DNA of 64,000 nt from contig WMCF01000023.1 of assembly GCA_009792885.1 (NCBI GenBank), positions 11,492,013 to 11,556,012 on the forward strand, read 5' to 3'. Positions 52,401 to 64,000 of this stretch are shown here, one piece after another. The notes beneath the pieces were generated by a model that searched no databases, was not told the DNA's origin, and saw only the letters and a program-made list of their open reading frames with translations. The DNA comes from Eremophila alpestris peregrina. Its lineage: Eukaryota; Chordata; Aves; Passeriformes; Alaudidae. The number at the start of each line of letters is the position of its first letter. The first letter of the stretch is position 1. Position numbers and translations under genes: made by a program.

Positions 52401-55400
52401 AGGATGAGGCTGTAATGATGCTCTTTAATATGTTCTTTTCAAAGAAAAATATCAAGGTAAGAACTGACCTTGAAGATGTGGCCTGCTTGCAAAATGATGT
52501 AACTGTGCCCCTGTCCAAAGCAAAGTGTTCTTGTCATGGCTTTAAAGCTCCAACAGCTTTAGCTAAAGCAGCTAAGTTACTGTCTTATTTATGTTTCTGT
52601 GTATCTATACTATATCTCACTGCCCTGGGTTTAACCCAAATCCTGTCAGCCCCTGCAGGAATGGGGATGGCAGATCCCATGTAGGACCAAGCTCCCTCTT
52701 CCCAAAGCCTGTTGTGGTGAATCCATCAGGGTGGCCCTTACCACAGCCTGAGGTCTCTCACCCCTGAGGTAGCTCCAGAAAAAATGAGTTATTATAAAGC
52801 TGTTCTCTTACATACTTGGCTACAGTTTATAAGGATTGTGTGGGAGATCATTGGGAGGGTATTGCTAACAGCACTCATAAAATCTTCAGATTTTATGAAG
52901 GGAGGATGGGGAGATATGGGATAGCAATTCCTCAAGCAACATAGACTGTGTCAGTTATGGATAATTACTGGAAAGTCAAAGGTAGATGTGGTTCACCATT
53001 ACGTAAATCAGTAATACTCTTCATGGGACTTGGACACTTGCTCCCTGAAATGCCTGGGATTGGAGATGTTTTGTTCACAGCAGGCCTCAAATGAAAACTG
53101 TCACTGATAGATGAGCTGTTGATATCAATAACCACAACAAAAAGGAAGCAGAGCACTTCAAATCTGCTTTTGCCTGGGGAGTTTTTAGTTACATGTCCAG
53201 TATTTTCATCTTTGGGCTTAATATTATTTACATTGAATATATTTATATAAGTGAGTGTTTATTTCCTTAACTAGTACAAAGCATTCAACACTGTTTTTTA
53301 GTGCCTAACGTTACACCATGTGTCTGAGCCTCGTGCCCATGGAAGCCAAAGGGAATCTTGCCTTTTGGCTTGGACATGCACTGCCAAACTGCTGTGTGCT
53401 GCCCAGGAGCTGTGCCCACACTTCCAGCACAAACAGCAGGGATTGAAGGGTCATCTGTACTGCAAGTGAGGTGTGGTGGTGCCTTATATCTGCTTACCTG
53501 AACAAGCTTGAACAAGCAGCAGGTGCCAGCATAGATTTCTGAATGAACTGGCCATGTGGTGCTTATTTGATTTCTCAGATATCATTTCCAGCCTGCCTTG
53601 CATGCCCATGCTGCTAGCCCTACTCCAGCTACCTAGCTCGAGGGTAATTTGTGTGCATGTGCCCAAGTTGTGCTCATACCTTGATTTTGTGTTCACTGTA
53701 TCTCAAGGAGCCTCCTGAGTTCACTGCTGAGAAGCAGCTGGGAATGCTTGTGTCACCTCTGTGAAACTTGCTATTAAAGATGTACAGAAGTGTTTCCAGA
53801 TGAACAGAAACTTAGAGGCAGAGATCTGCTTTTCTGAGTTTGTCTCAAAGTAGATCCTGACTGGATTTTCTTGGCTAGTTTGTTTTGAAAACTGCATCAG
53901 GAGATGAGTTGTGATCTGTGATGGCACGTTTCTTCCTATACACTGCACACAAGCTTGGTTGTACATGATATTTTGGTGGGGAGTCTTTGCTAACGTGAGT
54001 TTTGACTTTCTTTTCCTGCTTAAAAGAATGCTGATGAGAGATATCAGTAACAAATAATGGCAAACTTTAAATAAAAATTCAGTAAGATGGATAAGGTGCT
54101 TGGTATATACTTAACACTGTGATTTATCACTTCAGTTGAAAATATCAGACTATGGGATTAAAGGGCTGAAGAGGATTCCAAGCAAGCACCTCACTTTCCT
54201 GCATAGATTGGTGCTTCAAGCAAATGCCTTTGCATGAGCTATATTGAATTGAGATGCCTTCAGGAACTGGGGGCTAAAGGAGATTATGCAAAGTATGATT
54301 TACTGAAAATAAAGTGAGGGACTGAGATAAAAAGATCTCCAGGAAAGGTTCTAACTCCTGTTTTTTACTGAATGCTGGAGACTTTCTCATCCCTCTGGTA
54401 GTGTGGGGAAGACATTCAATTCTGCATGCACCTGCCATTACCAAGGAAATAATTAATGTTGATGTACTAGTTGTAATTACAGCAAGTGAGGTATGATCTA
54501 TGCAGTTAACAAGGGGAAGGACCAGTGAAATGCTAAGTCAGGAGAAGCTCCTCTGTGCTAGTGGGAAATTTAATATGCTTTGTTAAATTAATAGCCTTTG
54601 CATAACAATCAATTTACAGTTTAAAGGGCAGAGGAGGTGGATGTAAAAATCATTAAGCATTCATTTCAGCGACCCACTCGATATTCTTAGCTGGAAGAAA
54701 TCGCCAGTGCAATGTTTCCTGAGTCAGTTACAACTGTTTTAAGAAAAAAACCAAACCCCACAAGGATTGTGTATGCAATGCTTACTGTAGTGCCCTTTTC
54801 TAAGCCATAAGGTTGCAGTTGTCCCTTTCCCAAAGACAATATGGCTTTAGTGATGGGCTGCTGTTTGCTCACAGATGTTTATCCAAACCAGAGATGATTC
54901 TGAAGATGAAGTTTTCCTACATGCCAAATAAAAATGTTCTGCCCTGTGTGACCCTACCTTGGAATTTCTAAATCCTGTGTTGGATAGGGATCCCCAGGAG
55001 GAACGACCTGGGATGTTTTTTTCTCAGTGTAGGCATTCAGGGCCTGGTTTTGCCTGCAGTTGTTCTGTTTGTAGTCTTTGTACATAATGCTCACCGTAGA
55101 GAGAGATTACTTGTAAGAAGATTATGCATCTGAGTGCTGCTGGTGTGTCTGAAGCTGGAAATGTTCTGGTGTGTACAAAGAAAACATTAATCAAGATGTC
55201 TTACTGAGAATTAAGGGAGGAAATAGTTTTGTCTCCTGATTACTACGTGAATTTCACTGCCCAGTGCAGGAAAAGGAAGGGAGAGAGGCAGGAGGTGATA
55301 GAATGAGCTTATTCTGTTCTCAGAGAAAGCAAGGGCAGATTGCTGGGGTGGCTGTGGCAGGCAACTTCCTCAAAAACAGCGCAAGGGAGGCAGCTCTAAG

Positions 55401-58400
55401 GACTCTGCAGGACATGTGAGCTTTGAGTTAGACTGTAGGGACAAACTAGCCATGCCCCTGAGCTTGCCACAGCAGCTGAGAGAAATCTGTTGCGTATCAT
55501 CTTAACAAAGCCCATCCCTTGGTTGCAGATGGGTGTCTTCAACAACCCATGGTACTTGATTTTCCAGCCTGGGCTGATTGTCAGGCTGAGTAGTGTGGCA
55601 TGCAGCAGGGGATATGGCAATGCACAAAATCAGAGAAGTCCTACAGTACCACTGGTGAGGAAGGATCCCCTTGCCTGCACCACAGAGAAATTGCTGATCC
55701 TCAATAATTAAGGGAATAGAGAATAGCTGACACCTGCTCTGAAGCTCCATTGCTTCAGGTTCCAACTAACAGCCCAAGAGCCCAAATTGTTCACTGTCAG
55801 CTGCAATATGTGTGTTTTACCAGTTCTCTAATCAACAGACATAAATTAGGTAAAGAAAAACATTGCCTGCACAGTCACTTTTCACTTTTTTTTATTTATT
55901 CCGGTTTTATTTAACTGTTAGTAGGGGGTTGGTTGCCCAATTATCTATCTTATTAATAGGCATTTTTGGGAATAGCTTTCAAAAACAGATTTCACAGACT
56001 TCCTGAATTGATTGTGGTTCTTCAGCTGTTGTAAATCACCAGCACACCACTGAACGAATAATTTACCCTTATTGAGGATCTGTGCTGCTGTTTTTTTGTA
56101 GTAATCACTAGAAATGTATCTGCTAACAATTTGCCTTCTCATTTAATTCATGAAATTTTTACCTCCTCAGGCTTAATTGGATCAGGAAATGTCAGTATCT
56201 TTAGATCTAATTTTCCCTATTGATGCAGGTTTCGGAGTGAATGACTGCTTTGAATACAAAATACAGCTTAATTTAATTTCTGGGAAATACTTAGTGACCA
56301 GAAAAAGAGAAGGTTGTTGGAAACAAGCTTTGAATAAATTAAGAGCCCCCTCTAACTAGCACAGCCTTCTTGACTATATAAAACCCCTAATTAACTATTT
56401 ATAGAGAAGTGCATATTTCCAATCTATTTTAAAATGCTAGAAATGAGAGTAAGCAAACCAACCTACCCACAAGTTTGCACAGGGTAGGGACAGCATAGTA
56501 TCTGCACAGTGTTTAGCTGTGTGGTAATTATATATCAGGAACTTTGAACATCTAAAGAAGGAGCCAGAAAAATTCCTTTCCCAGAAGCTCCAAGCCTGGT
56601 GCTGAAAGCTTCCACTATCTTCCCAGCAAGCACAAGAAGGCCCAGAATGCAGAACATGTGTGTGTGAAAGGCATCTCTGCACCCACAGTGATGATCTTTG
56701 AGCGTTCTAGTCACTGCCTTCATCCAAAATGGGTCCAGTCCCAGAAGAGGAGAGCACTGGCAGTTCCCATTTGCTTTAATAGCAGCCACAAGGTTTGCTC
56801 ATAAAGTGACTTTTATTCTTGCCCCATTGCTCTTCGTTGGCTGTTCCTGAAGCCACCTGGGGGGGAAAGTCCCATTGTGCTGCTGCACCCCATTAAGTTC
56901 ACTACTTTCATTTGTCCTGTGCTTCATGGGGGTTTGACAGAGACTTCTCTTCTGCTGTATTTTGCATTTTTAAAAGATAAAGAGGTCTCAAAGACAGGGT
57001 TTGTAAGAAATTTATTTCTTCCTGCTGAATTATTTATTCCTTTTAAAGCACCGGTGAACAGCTCATATTTAATAGCCCATTATTGCTTAGAGAGCTGTCA
57101 ACACAAAAGGAGCAATCCTGAAAAGTACTGTGTTTAGTGGTTTTCTGTCAATACTCTCTGTATATTACTTTTCCTTCATTTTTATGATCAAGAGCACAGA
57201 ATGGAAGGACAGAAATTACCTGAGCTGCAGATTTAAGGGCACTTGATCTACCAAGACTAACAACCAGGTAAATTCATGCAGGAGCTAGAATGAAGGTTTT
57301 TCATTATGAGATTATTTTCCTAAGTGAGAGTATGGATTCTGCACTAATTGGCATCTTCAGATTAAGACATGTTCTCTGTCCAGGACAATTCTTCATCTCA
57401 TATGCTGGATTTGGAGGGAATGCTGTAGCAGTGGATGACATTTCTTGCCTTGTGTTACATAAGTGGTTTGGTGACCACTTTTGGCAAGTTTTGGCCTTCT
57501 GCAATTCTGGCCCAATTTTGATTTTTACCTTCCCTCTATTCCATGAGCCCCCATGGAACTGTTTTCCCTGAAGCATCTGCTATATCTTGAAGCAATCTCT
57601 GAAATACTGATTTAGAAGTAGATTTGGGTTTCAAAACAAGAGTGTTGTCTTCAAATCAGCCATGAAAGACTTGAGATTCTAAATCACTCCTGTCTAGAAA
57701 CTTCTATTGTTGCTTATTTCTTACCAAATACTTCATCAGCACTGAATTTTTCTGTTTTCTGGATTATTTAGGTGTCTAAATGGCCCTCTTGTGAAAAGCA
57801 GTGAACACACCTCCCACTTTCCTGTTACATCCCTTTGGAAAATTGTCCCTGGCACCTACTGTTCATCTTCCCCTACTGCTCTCATGAGCTTTATGTTATT
57901 TGAAGCCAGCTTGGGCAGTCAGACCTTTATGGGCAGACACAAGAAGTAGTTCTCTGAGTAAATGATCTAATGAGGCCTCCTCAATTTCTTATGGATTTGT
58001 GGCTTATGTTGAATTCACTGGTATTTGATAATAGCTGGGTTCAGAGGACAGTTTTACAGTTCCCCTCCTTTCTTTAAACCATTGATCTTTTAAGAAGATA
58101 CATTTAAGAAACTAATATTTTCAAGTTTTCTAAAGTCTACTAGAGTTCTATGACTTTTTCAAATGGTACAAAAGGATTTGGGAGGGAGGATGAAACAGGG
58201 TAGATACAGATGCAGAAACACGCTGTGATGTCTTTTGGAAACCAAACCAAATATTTCAGCTTTATTGTAGAATCCTGATAATGTGAACTACATTTTCTCC
58301 AGACAAGGAAAAAACGTGTCCGATATATTAAGAAAACCCAAAATACAAAAGAAGTAAAGTCTGTTTTATGTGATTTTGTGCTATTTTGTGCTGTCTGAAT

Positions 58401-58481
58401 GAGGGTCAAATGTATTTTGTGTAGATATCATTGAAAAAACAAGCCAGAAAACACCATGCTGGTGGCATGGTGTATTGCATG

Positions 58482-58513
58482 GTTGTGTGTGTGTGACTGA
58501 CAGACAGACAGAC
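58482..58513. repeat. Compound (GT)n(GACA)n microsatellite
   Basis: A GT run of six to seven units passes through GACTGA into about four GACA units. Ordinary compound simple repeat. Confidence 0.8.
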
Positions 58514-61200
58514 GTGTCTCTGCTGCTGCTTCTCAGAGAGCTTCTGTCACTGGGGGGTCTTCTGCCAAAAAGCACCGGTTAAGAGGAACTTACTCAAATT
58601 GATCTGTGTGGTCAAAAGGAGATGAGCTGCTGCCACAAATTTGTATGAAGATATGTGAGAGAAGAGCCAGATCTCAGAAAAGTCTTCTTCCTTTGTCACT
58701 GGCTGTTCCCAGTTGAACAGGGCATTACTGTGGGAATGAGAGAGCATCAGCACAGCAAATCTGACAATTATCCAGTGCTTAAATAGTGTGAAATAGTAAG
58801 TGAGCAAAACATCAGTGTATCAGTCTCTCTGTATAGTAAATAGAGCAACAGTTGAAAGAAATTGTGTTTTGGGGTTCTGCTGCTGACATCAGTGTGAGCT
58901 GGCTGGCAGTTCTTCACTGGCACAGCTCGTGGTATTGCTGAAACAAAATGATGATGGACACAGCCTTTCTGTTGTCCTGTCAGGGCGTAAGAGCTGATGG
59001 ATGGATGTTTTCTGTTTGTAATCTGTTCTCCAGCCTGCTTCCACTGGGTGGGCCTGGGATTTCTGAACACCTTCCTGAATGATTGGCACAGCCTCCCCAC
59101 GTCCCTGCTTTCTGGGGAAAGTGTCTCATCTGCTTTTGTTCCGAGTCACTTACAAGCAGTTCTAGAGGTAGAGAATTGAAACTGCCTTTCTGGGAGCAAG
59201 GACAAAAAATAGCTCCTTGTTAGCATTCCAAACCCAGCTATTTAGACCTGGATTATTTTTAAATATGTTGCTTTCAGATACGTAGCTGGCTGTGTTCTTC
59301 TCCTCTCTCTCCTTTCTTTTTTTAAAGTTAGCAGTTAAGTTTTGCATCTTCTCCCCACCCAGCTGTATGCAACCAGGAGTTTCTAAGCAAGCAGATGTTT
59401 ATTTACATGGCTAAGTTAGCTGTGTTACCTGCTGCCTCAGAGATGCCGTTGGCTGCAGTGGGAACCTGGGGACATTTTGAGCCTGGATGTGTTTGCAGAG
59501 AGGTTTCCTGGGCAGTGGAATTGGCAGGAGGCAGGGCAGCAGCAAGTGGGGAGCTGCAGCCTCTTCATTTCACCTGGCTGCCATCACATGTGGGCTGAAA
59601 CACAGCCCAATGTCTCACACATCCCATGGGGAGCTGGGTTCACAAAGACCTGCTGCTCAAAGGGGTTTTGGTAACCCATGTGCATTGCTGCAGTCCAGCC
59701 TGGTTTAGGCCAAATTAAGCTTTGAGGCCTTTTCTTGCAGGAAAGGTGGAGTAGATTCTCTCTTGTCTTCTACACAGAAGCTAGTTTATAAAGCTGATGC
59801 AGCCTGCTGGGCAAATAAATATTCAAAAATTGCAAAACCTGAAGCATTGAGCTTGTCATCTACAGGGATTGGCAAGGCAGGTGAAGGTACAAAGCCCAGA
59901 TAAAACACAGGAGGAGAGTTCCTCACACTGGAATGCATTCATGACATCCCCTCACTGGGTGTCTTGGCTGTGAAGGCTGAGCTTCAAGAGGCTATTGAAG
60001 GTTCCCCATGAAATTGGGGCATTTGGGCAGCACAAGGACAGGGGTTGTCCTGGGAGCAGGAAGGGTAGGGCAGGGTCTTCTAGCCTGTTACCAGCCCATT
60101 TCCCACCTGTGCCATGAGGGGCACCTTAGGAGCACATTGGTCCTGCCCTTCCAAACTGCACTGTGACTCTGGGCAACCTTTTCTTCTTTTTTTTTCCAGT
60201 AGCTTAAAAGAGATGGGAAAACTTGGAGATGCTTTTCAGGAAATATGTACAATCCTGAAAGGGTTTTCCTTACCTCAGTCCCCAAGAGAAGCAGCAGACC
60301 CTCTGGTGAGGGATGCCTACCCAAAGGCTGGGTTAACACTTCTTACTACTATCCAGAGCCCTGCCTCTGGCTGCACATGGGGAGAGAATAAAGCCTGTAA
60401 CTCAGGAAGGGGACAGTCATAATATCTGTTTGTAAAGGGTAAGAAAGAACTGCTTGTTGACTGGGTATAAAAAACCCCTTTAGTTCCAGCCAGGATGGTC
60501 TAATGTGTTAGCCAAGCAGTGGTAAAGAGCAAAGTACCACCAGTACAGGGATGCAGGGAGGCTTTTGGGGACACAAATGCTGGTCTTTTCCCTCACAGAG
60601 CAGCATGGTTATCTTACTGATCAAACTGCAAGGCTGATCTTAATGCCATTTTAAAGAAACCAAAATAATTTCTATGTGCTGTAATAGGAAATAAGGGTGG
60701 GGGTGACTGGTGTGATCTCTTGCTGTTCCCTGCAGCCAGCTGGTCTTCCCCCATGCAGCTCAGATTTATGTTGATTTGTGTGGAGATGCTGTAACTCTGC
60801 TGACACCAATAGACTTGCATTTATGAGACTCAAAAAAAACAAGTTTCAGGTACTGTGTAGTGAATGTTAGGCACTGAATGGACCCACTGAGTAGCTATTT
60901 TCCTGATAGATCCTTGTGGGCAGGAAGATGTTAAGATGTTACATGCCTGGATTCACTGAGGAGCAGTGAATCCTGCTTCCCTACAGTTTATAAATACTGA
61001 GAGTCAGCAAATCAGTAATTGTAGCTTCAAACTAATATAGTTTTGTTTTTTTCCCCCTGCACAGCCTTCTGGCACTCTATAAAAAGATCTGGCACACTGC
61101 ATAGGATTAGGTGGCTTTGAAGCAGCGGAGCCATCTAGGTGTGAAAACTTTGATTTCCTGTGTCTCGAAATTAACTGTAATCTCCCTCTTTCTCTTTCAG

Positions 61201-61221
61201 AAAACCCCCACAGCTCATGCC
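61201..61221 (+). other. OSBPL5: 5' untranslated part of the first OSBPL5 coding exon
   Basis: Exon sequence begins just after the AG acceptor at 61199-61200. The 21 bases before the start codon contain no stop in the OSBPL5 frame and would read KTPTAHA. They also contain an ATG at 61217 in another frame whose two-codon ORF (ATGCCATGA, 61217-61225) ends across the main start. Confidence 0.75.
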
Positions 61222-61357
61222 ATGAAGGAGGAGAACTTCCTTCGCCGTAGGTTCTCCCTCTGCCCGGCCTCATCCACCCCTCAGAAGGTCGATCCTCGCA
61301 AGCTGACGCGCAATCTGTTCTTCGGGGCCGACAATGACATCTACCCCCTCAGCCCAG
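61222..61357 (+). CDS. OSBPL5: Oxysterol-binding protein-related protein 5, first coding exon (partial gene)
   Basis: ORP5 is an ER-anchored lipid-transfer protein that acts at ER-plasma membrane and ER-mitochondria contacts, exchanging phosphatidylserine for PI4P or PI(4,5)P2. This exon supplies only the N-terminus: 45 codons plus the first base of codon 46. MKEENFLRRRFSLCP, then SSTPQKVDPRKLTRNL, then DNDIYPLSPG matches the vertebrate ORP5 N-terminus closely, from memory. It is basic and probably disordered, and lies before the PH domain, which together with the ORD domain and C-terminal membrane segment must lie downstream of this window. The acceptor (TCTTTCAG) ends at 61200; the donor CAG|GTGGGT starts at 61358, phase 1. 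The ATG at 61222 was chosen because it begins the conserved protein and has G at -3. An upstream in-frame extension is possible through the candidate leader exon. The exon has about nine CpG, unlike its flanks, as expected for conserved coding sequence. Confidence 0.95.
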
Positions 61358-64000
61358 GTGGGTGTCTGGTGGGGCACTGCAGAAAGCAGCATGCCTCAGG
61401 TGCTTGACTGCAAGTAGGTGTTTTAGCATGCTGCCAGGAAACAAAGAGAAACAAGAATGTGAGAGAAGTTGGTGCAACACAGATAGTACTGGCTCCATGC
61501 TTCCATGGTGCTGTTATTTTTCATTGCCATGGCCTTAAGTGGGAATGGAGGGCATGAGAATTAGGCTTTGTAACTGTTTGAATGCTGCATGGCCTTACAT
61601 TTTAAAAAATTACTATAATGCTTTCAGCCACATCTACTTCAAGTCACTTGATGTGTTTCACCCTAAGCGTTGGACTTGCTTAAAATTTACTGTCCCCATT
61701 TGCAGATGTTTAATGGCAGGTTTCTCTGTTCAGATTTAGAGCCCAGGATAAATATTACAAGAGCAAAATTTCTGTGGTTAATGGTCTGTAAATATCTACA
61801 AGCACTACAAGTACGAGGAATCTGGACAGGTTGCAATGAATGGCAGACTGGCTTTAATCATTCTCTTTATATCTTCTTTTTTTTCCCTTTGAATTTCCTA
61901 GCACCTTTCTTGGAGGAAAAAGAACTCTTTTTTTTTTTTGTTTCAGAATTTGTTGCTCACAGTACACATGGAAGTCTTCCCTTGATTGCAGTCTGCAGAC
62001 AATGCTTCCATTCCAGTCTGAAAACAAGTGCTTTAGGGGGCAGTCACAAGTTTGTAGAGCTGTCATCTGCGGCTGCCATGTCAGTGCTAAATAATCCAGT
62101 CCCACAGCACCGTTGTGAGGTCTTAAAACACTGATATCTGGAGAAAGAACAGAGTATCTGTCGAAAGGTTTCAGTGCTCTTACAGATGTAGCACCCAACA
62201 GATTTTCTGGGCTTTGCAGATACAGTGCAGAACCAGGTCTGGTTTCCTGAGCTGATTGTCTTCAAGTGCAAAGGTTTCAAGGGCCTCTGATTTTGCAGGT
62301 ATTTTGTTTGTGTCTGCTGTAAGGCAGTGGGGAGCCTATTTTCAGCAGTGCTGACTAATCCTGGCTGTCACTGAGGCCGCTGGAAGCTTCAACAACCTTT
62401 CAGTAATCAAATTGAAAATAATTTTAAAATGGGACACCTAAAATCTCATGCATTTTAAACCTGGAGGGACTTCTGAACAGCTGACTGCCCATAAGTACAG
62501 TCTGTACAAATGTGTGGCAAATAAATAGCTCACTTCTGCTATCCTTGGGAGCTGAAGGGCTGATTTTCCATCCTGTATTCACTTCCTCTTGTTTTGAGGT
62601 GATGGAGAGCCATGGCTTAGAGTTTGCCCAGTTCTTTCTCCAGTTCTTACCAGCATTTTCAATGCTAAAAAACTTACTGACTCCCTCACAGTGGTATTTC
62701 AGTGCTGTAATGTTTTACAAACCAGGGAAAGTTGAGGGTTCCAAAGTGGCTGGAAGACTTTTTCTCTTCCTCAGCTTCCCCCATCACCTTGTTTCTCCTT
62801 GATCCCTGCTGGCAGCCTTTGCTGGGCTCAGCAGAGCAAGTGCCTTGAGGCACGATGGATCTTCTGTTCTGCTGCACAGTTATCCCAGGTAACCTCCAGC
62901 ACCAGTGTCTGAGGGCTGTAGTCCTCAGTATTGCAAAGGAAGAACATAGGCTAAAGAATTTTTAAAGGAGAGAATATCCCTTTTAAACAAACAAAATCTT
63001 CTGCTTCAGTCAGGGGATTTCTTGCAGGGAATCTGGGGTTTTGTCTATCCTTATTCTTCTTTTACTCATTTCTTTTCCTGTCCCCATGGAGCTGCCTTAT
63101 TTCCTGCAAGAAGAGCCTGTTGTTCTTCATGTTCAGCTGCCATTTCCTGTGGCAGGCTCTGCTTTCACTCCTTTGCTGCTGCTTCTCCCTTGTTTTCCTG
63201 AGCCTTAAGTGCTTCTCCTTACCTTCTCCTGTTCCTCTGAACAATGCTGCTATCACCATAGATAAGCCACAGGTCTGTGTCCAAAAGCTGCATCCTATAT
63301 TTCTCTGTTCTCTATTTTTTCTGTTGCTTTACATGACCTTTCAGTTCTTGAGGCTTTTCCAGTGGTCTGTGTTTTGCTGCTTGAGCCCAGCAGGTTTCCT
63401 TTATGTGAGCATAAAGTTTTGAGTGGATGCAGTGGGCAGTAAAGCCCAGTGATTTCCTGTCTGGAATTCAGTGGTTTGTGATGTGGCTGGAGCTGCAGGT
63501 CTCACTGCACCATCACCTGGGATTCACCCTCCAACAATGAAGATGTTCAAGTAAATCTTTCAGAGAGAAGGGAGTGACAGACTTTACACCTCAGGAGAGC
63601 TACACTGTGGAGATTCAGTTCAGCAAGAGAATTTAATTTTTTTTTAAAGAAAACATATGGGAAATGCAGAGGGCACCATCTGAAATAACGCTTTGGACTT
63701 CTTGCCTTTTGCTTGCATATGAAAATGCTAATGATTCTAGTAACTGAGAGAAAATTGAGTAAGATATTTTCTTTTTATAGGGAGCTCATAGATTAGAGAC
63801 ATGAATTCTTGTTCCTTTTTCATGTCTGTCTTTCACTTAGCCATGAGGAGAGAGAACCTTTCTCTGTTTTCTGTTTCAGAGGATAGGAAATTCATTGGTA
63901 TGAGAATTTTTACAGAATCTCTTTTTTTTTATTAGGCTGCAAGATTACACAGAGTCTTTAAAAAATTTAGATTAGCTTATCTGCATCCTAAGAGATGTAC
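61358..64000 (+). other. OSBPL5: OSBPL5 intron after the first coding exon (partial)
   Basis: It begins GTGGGT. I looked for the next ORP5 exon, a serine/proline-rich segment leading to the lysine-rich region before the PH domain, in all + frames and did not find it, so it lies beyond 64000. A TTTCTGTTTCAG near 63867-63878 looks like an acceptor but the sequence after it does not read as ORP5. A T-run lies at 61929-61939. The 154-codon open frame at 61670-62134 has no recognisable motif. Confidence 0.8.

Larger units (their letters stand above)
46230..61200 (+). other. OSBPL5: Putative OSBPL5 intron 1
   Basis: It begins GTGAGT after the candidate leader exon and ends with a long pyrimidine tract and TTTCAG at 61200. 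A TTAACTG word near 61170 is a plausible branch point. The first 200 bases are strongly pyrimidine-rich on the + strand. A small repeated AGGTTATTTTA/AGGTATTTT cluster lies at 48054-48087 and a compound microsatellite at 58482-58513. I recognise no further coding exon or mobile element inside. A donor-like CAAGGTAAGA at about 48047-48056 has no convincing exon in front of it. Other non-coding leader exons could be hidden here. Confidence 0.5.

Noticed and set aside
61111..61407. 98-codon open frame covering the OSBPL5 exon as an intronless ORF
   Set aside because: The part before 61201 is the polypyrimidine tract and branch region of the intron, and the part after 61357 reads past a clear splice donor. 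Only 61222-61357 matches ORP5.
63867..63900. Acceptor-like TTTCTGTTTCAG as the next OSBPL5 exon
   Set aside because: The sequence following it does not read as the expected ORP5 segment in any + frame.
1..64000. A novel defence, CRISPR, operon or other prokaryote-like system
   Set aside because: The window is vertebrate nuclear DNA with spliced-gene signals and CR1 LINEs. I saw no spaced direct repeats, no operon-like gene packing and no tRNA or rRNA gene.

Overview
This is nuclear DNA from a bird (most likely) or a close archosaur or reptile relative. Two things show this. The window is mostly non-coding, CpG-poor, AT-leaning DNA in which almost every open reading frame is short and unrecognisable. 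It also carries several CR1 (chicken repeat 1) LINE fragments, including bird-type 3' ends that finish in ATTCTGTGA or GATTCTATGA units. I see no bacterial, plasmid or phage content, no tRNA or rRNA gene, and no CRISPR array.

The only gene I can support with confidence is OSBPL5 (ORP5, an oxysterol-binding-protein-related lipid-transfer protein), read on the + strand. Its first coding exon lies at 61201-61357, with a clean polypyrimidine tract and AG acceptor before it and a GT donor after it. The coding part encodes 45 residues and the first base of codon 46. About 15 kb upstream, at roughly 45880-46229, is the densest CpG cluster I noticed outside that exon, and it ends in a strong splice donor (GCG|GTGAGT). 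I read this as a candidate promoter and 5' leader exon of the same gene. In the human genome OSBPL5 belongs to the 11p15.5 imprinted neighbourhood (KCNQ1, CDKN1C, PHLDA2, NAP1L4, CARS1); none of those neighbours is visible here.

Layout: 1-45.9 kb is probably intergenic DNA, or an even longer upstream intron, punctuated by CR1 copies. These are a + strand copy at 11.3-11.65 kb, an old - strand remnant at about 17.0-17.3 kb, a - strand copy at 28.6-29.6 kb, an old + strand copy at 31.5-31.8 kb, and a large + strand, internally deleted copy at 43.4-44.9 kb. There is also a degenerate telomere-like patch at 35.1 kb and several simple repeats. 45.9-46.2 kb is the candidate leader exon, 46.2-61.2 kb its putative intron, 61.2 kb the coding exon, and 61.4-64 kb the start of the next intron.

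The most interesting observation is conditional. If the 46.2 kb leader exon splices directly to 61201, an ATG at 46203 is in frame with ORP5 and would add 16 residues to its N-terminus. The same leader would carry two short upstream ORFs, and the usual ORP5 start codon overlaps the stop of a two-codon upstream ORF (ATGCCATGA).
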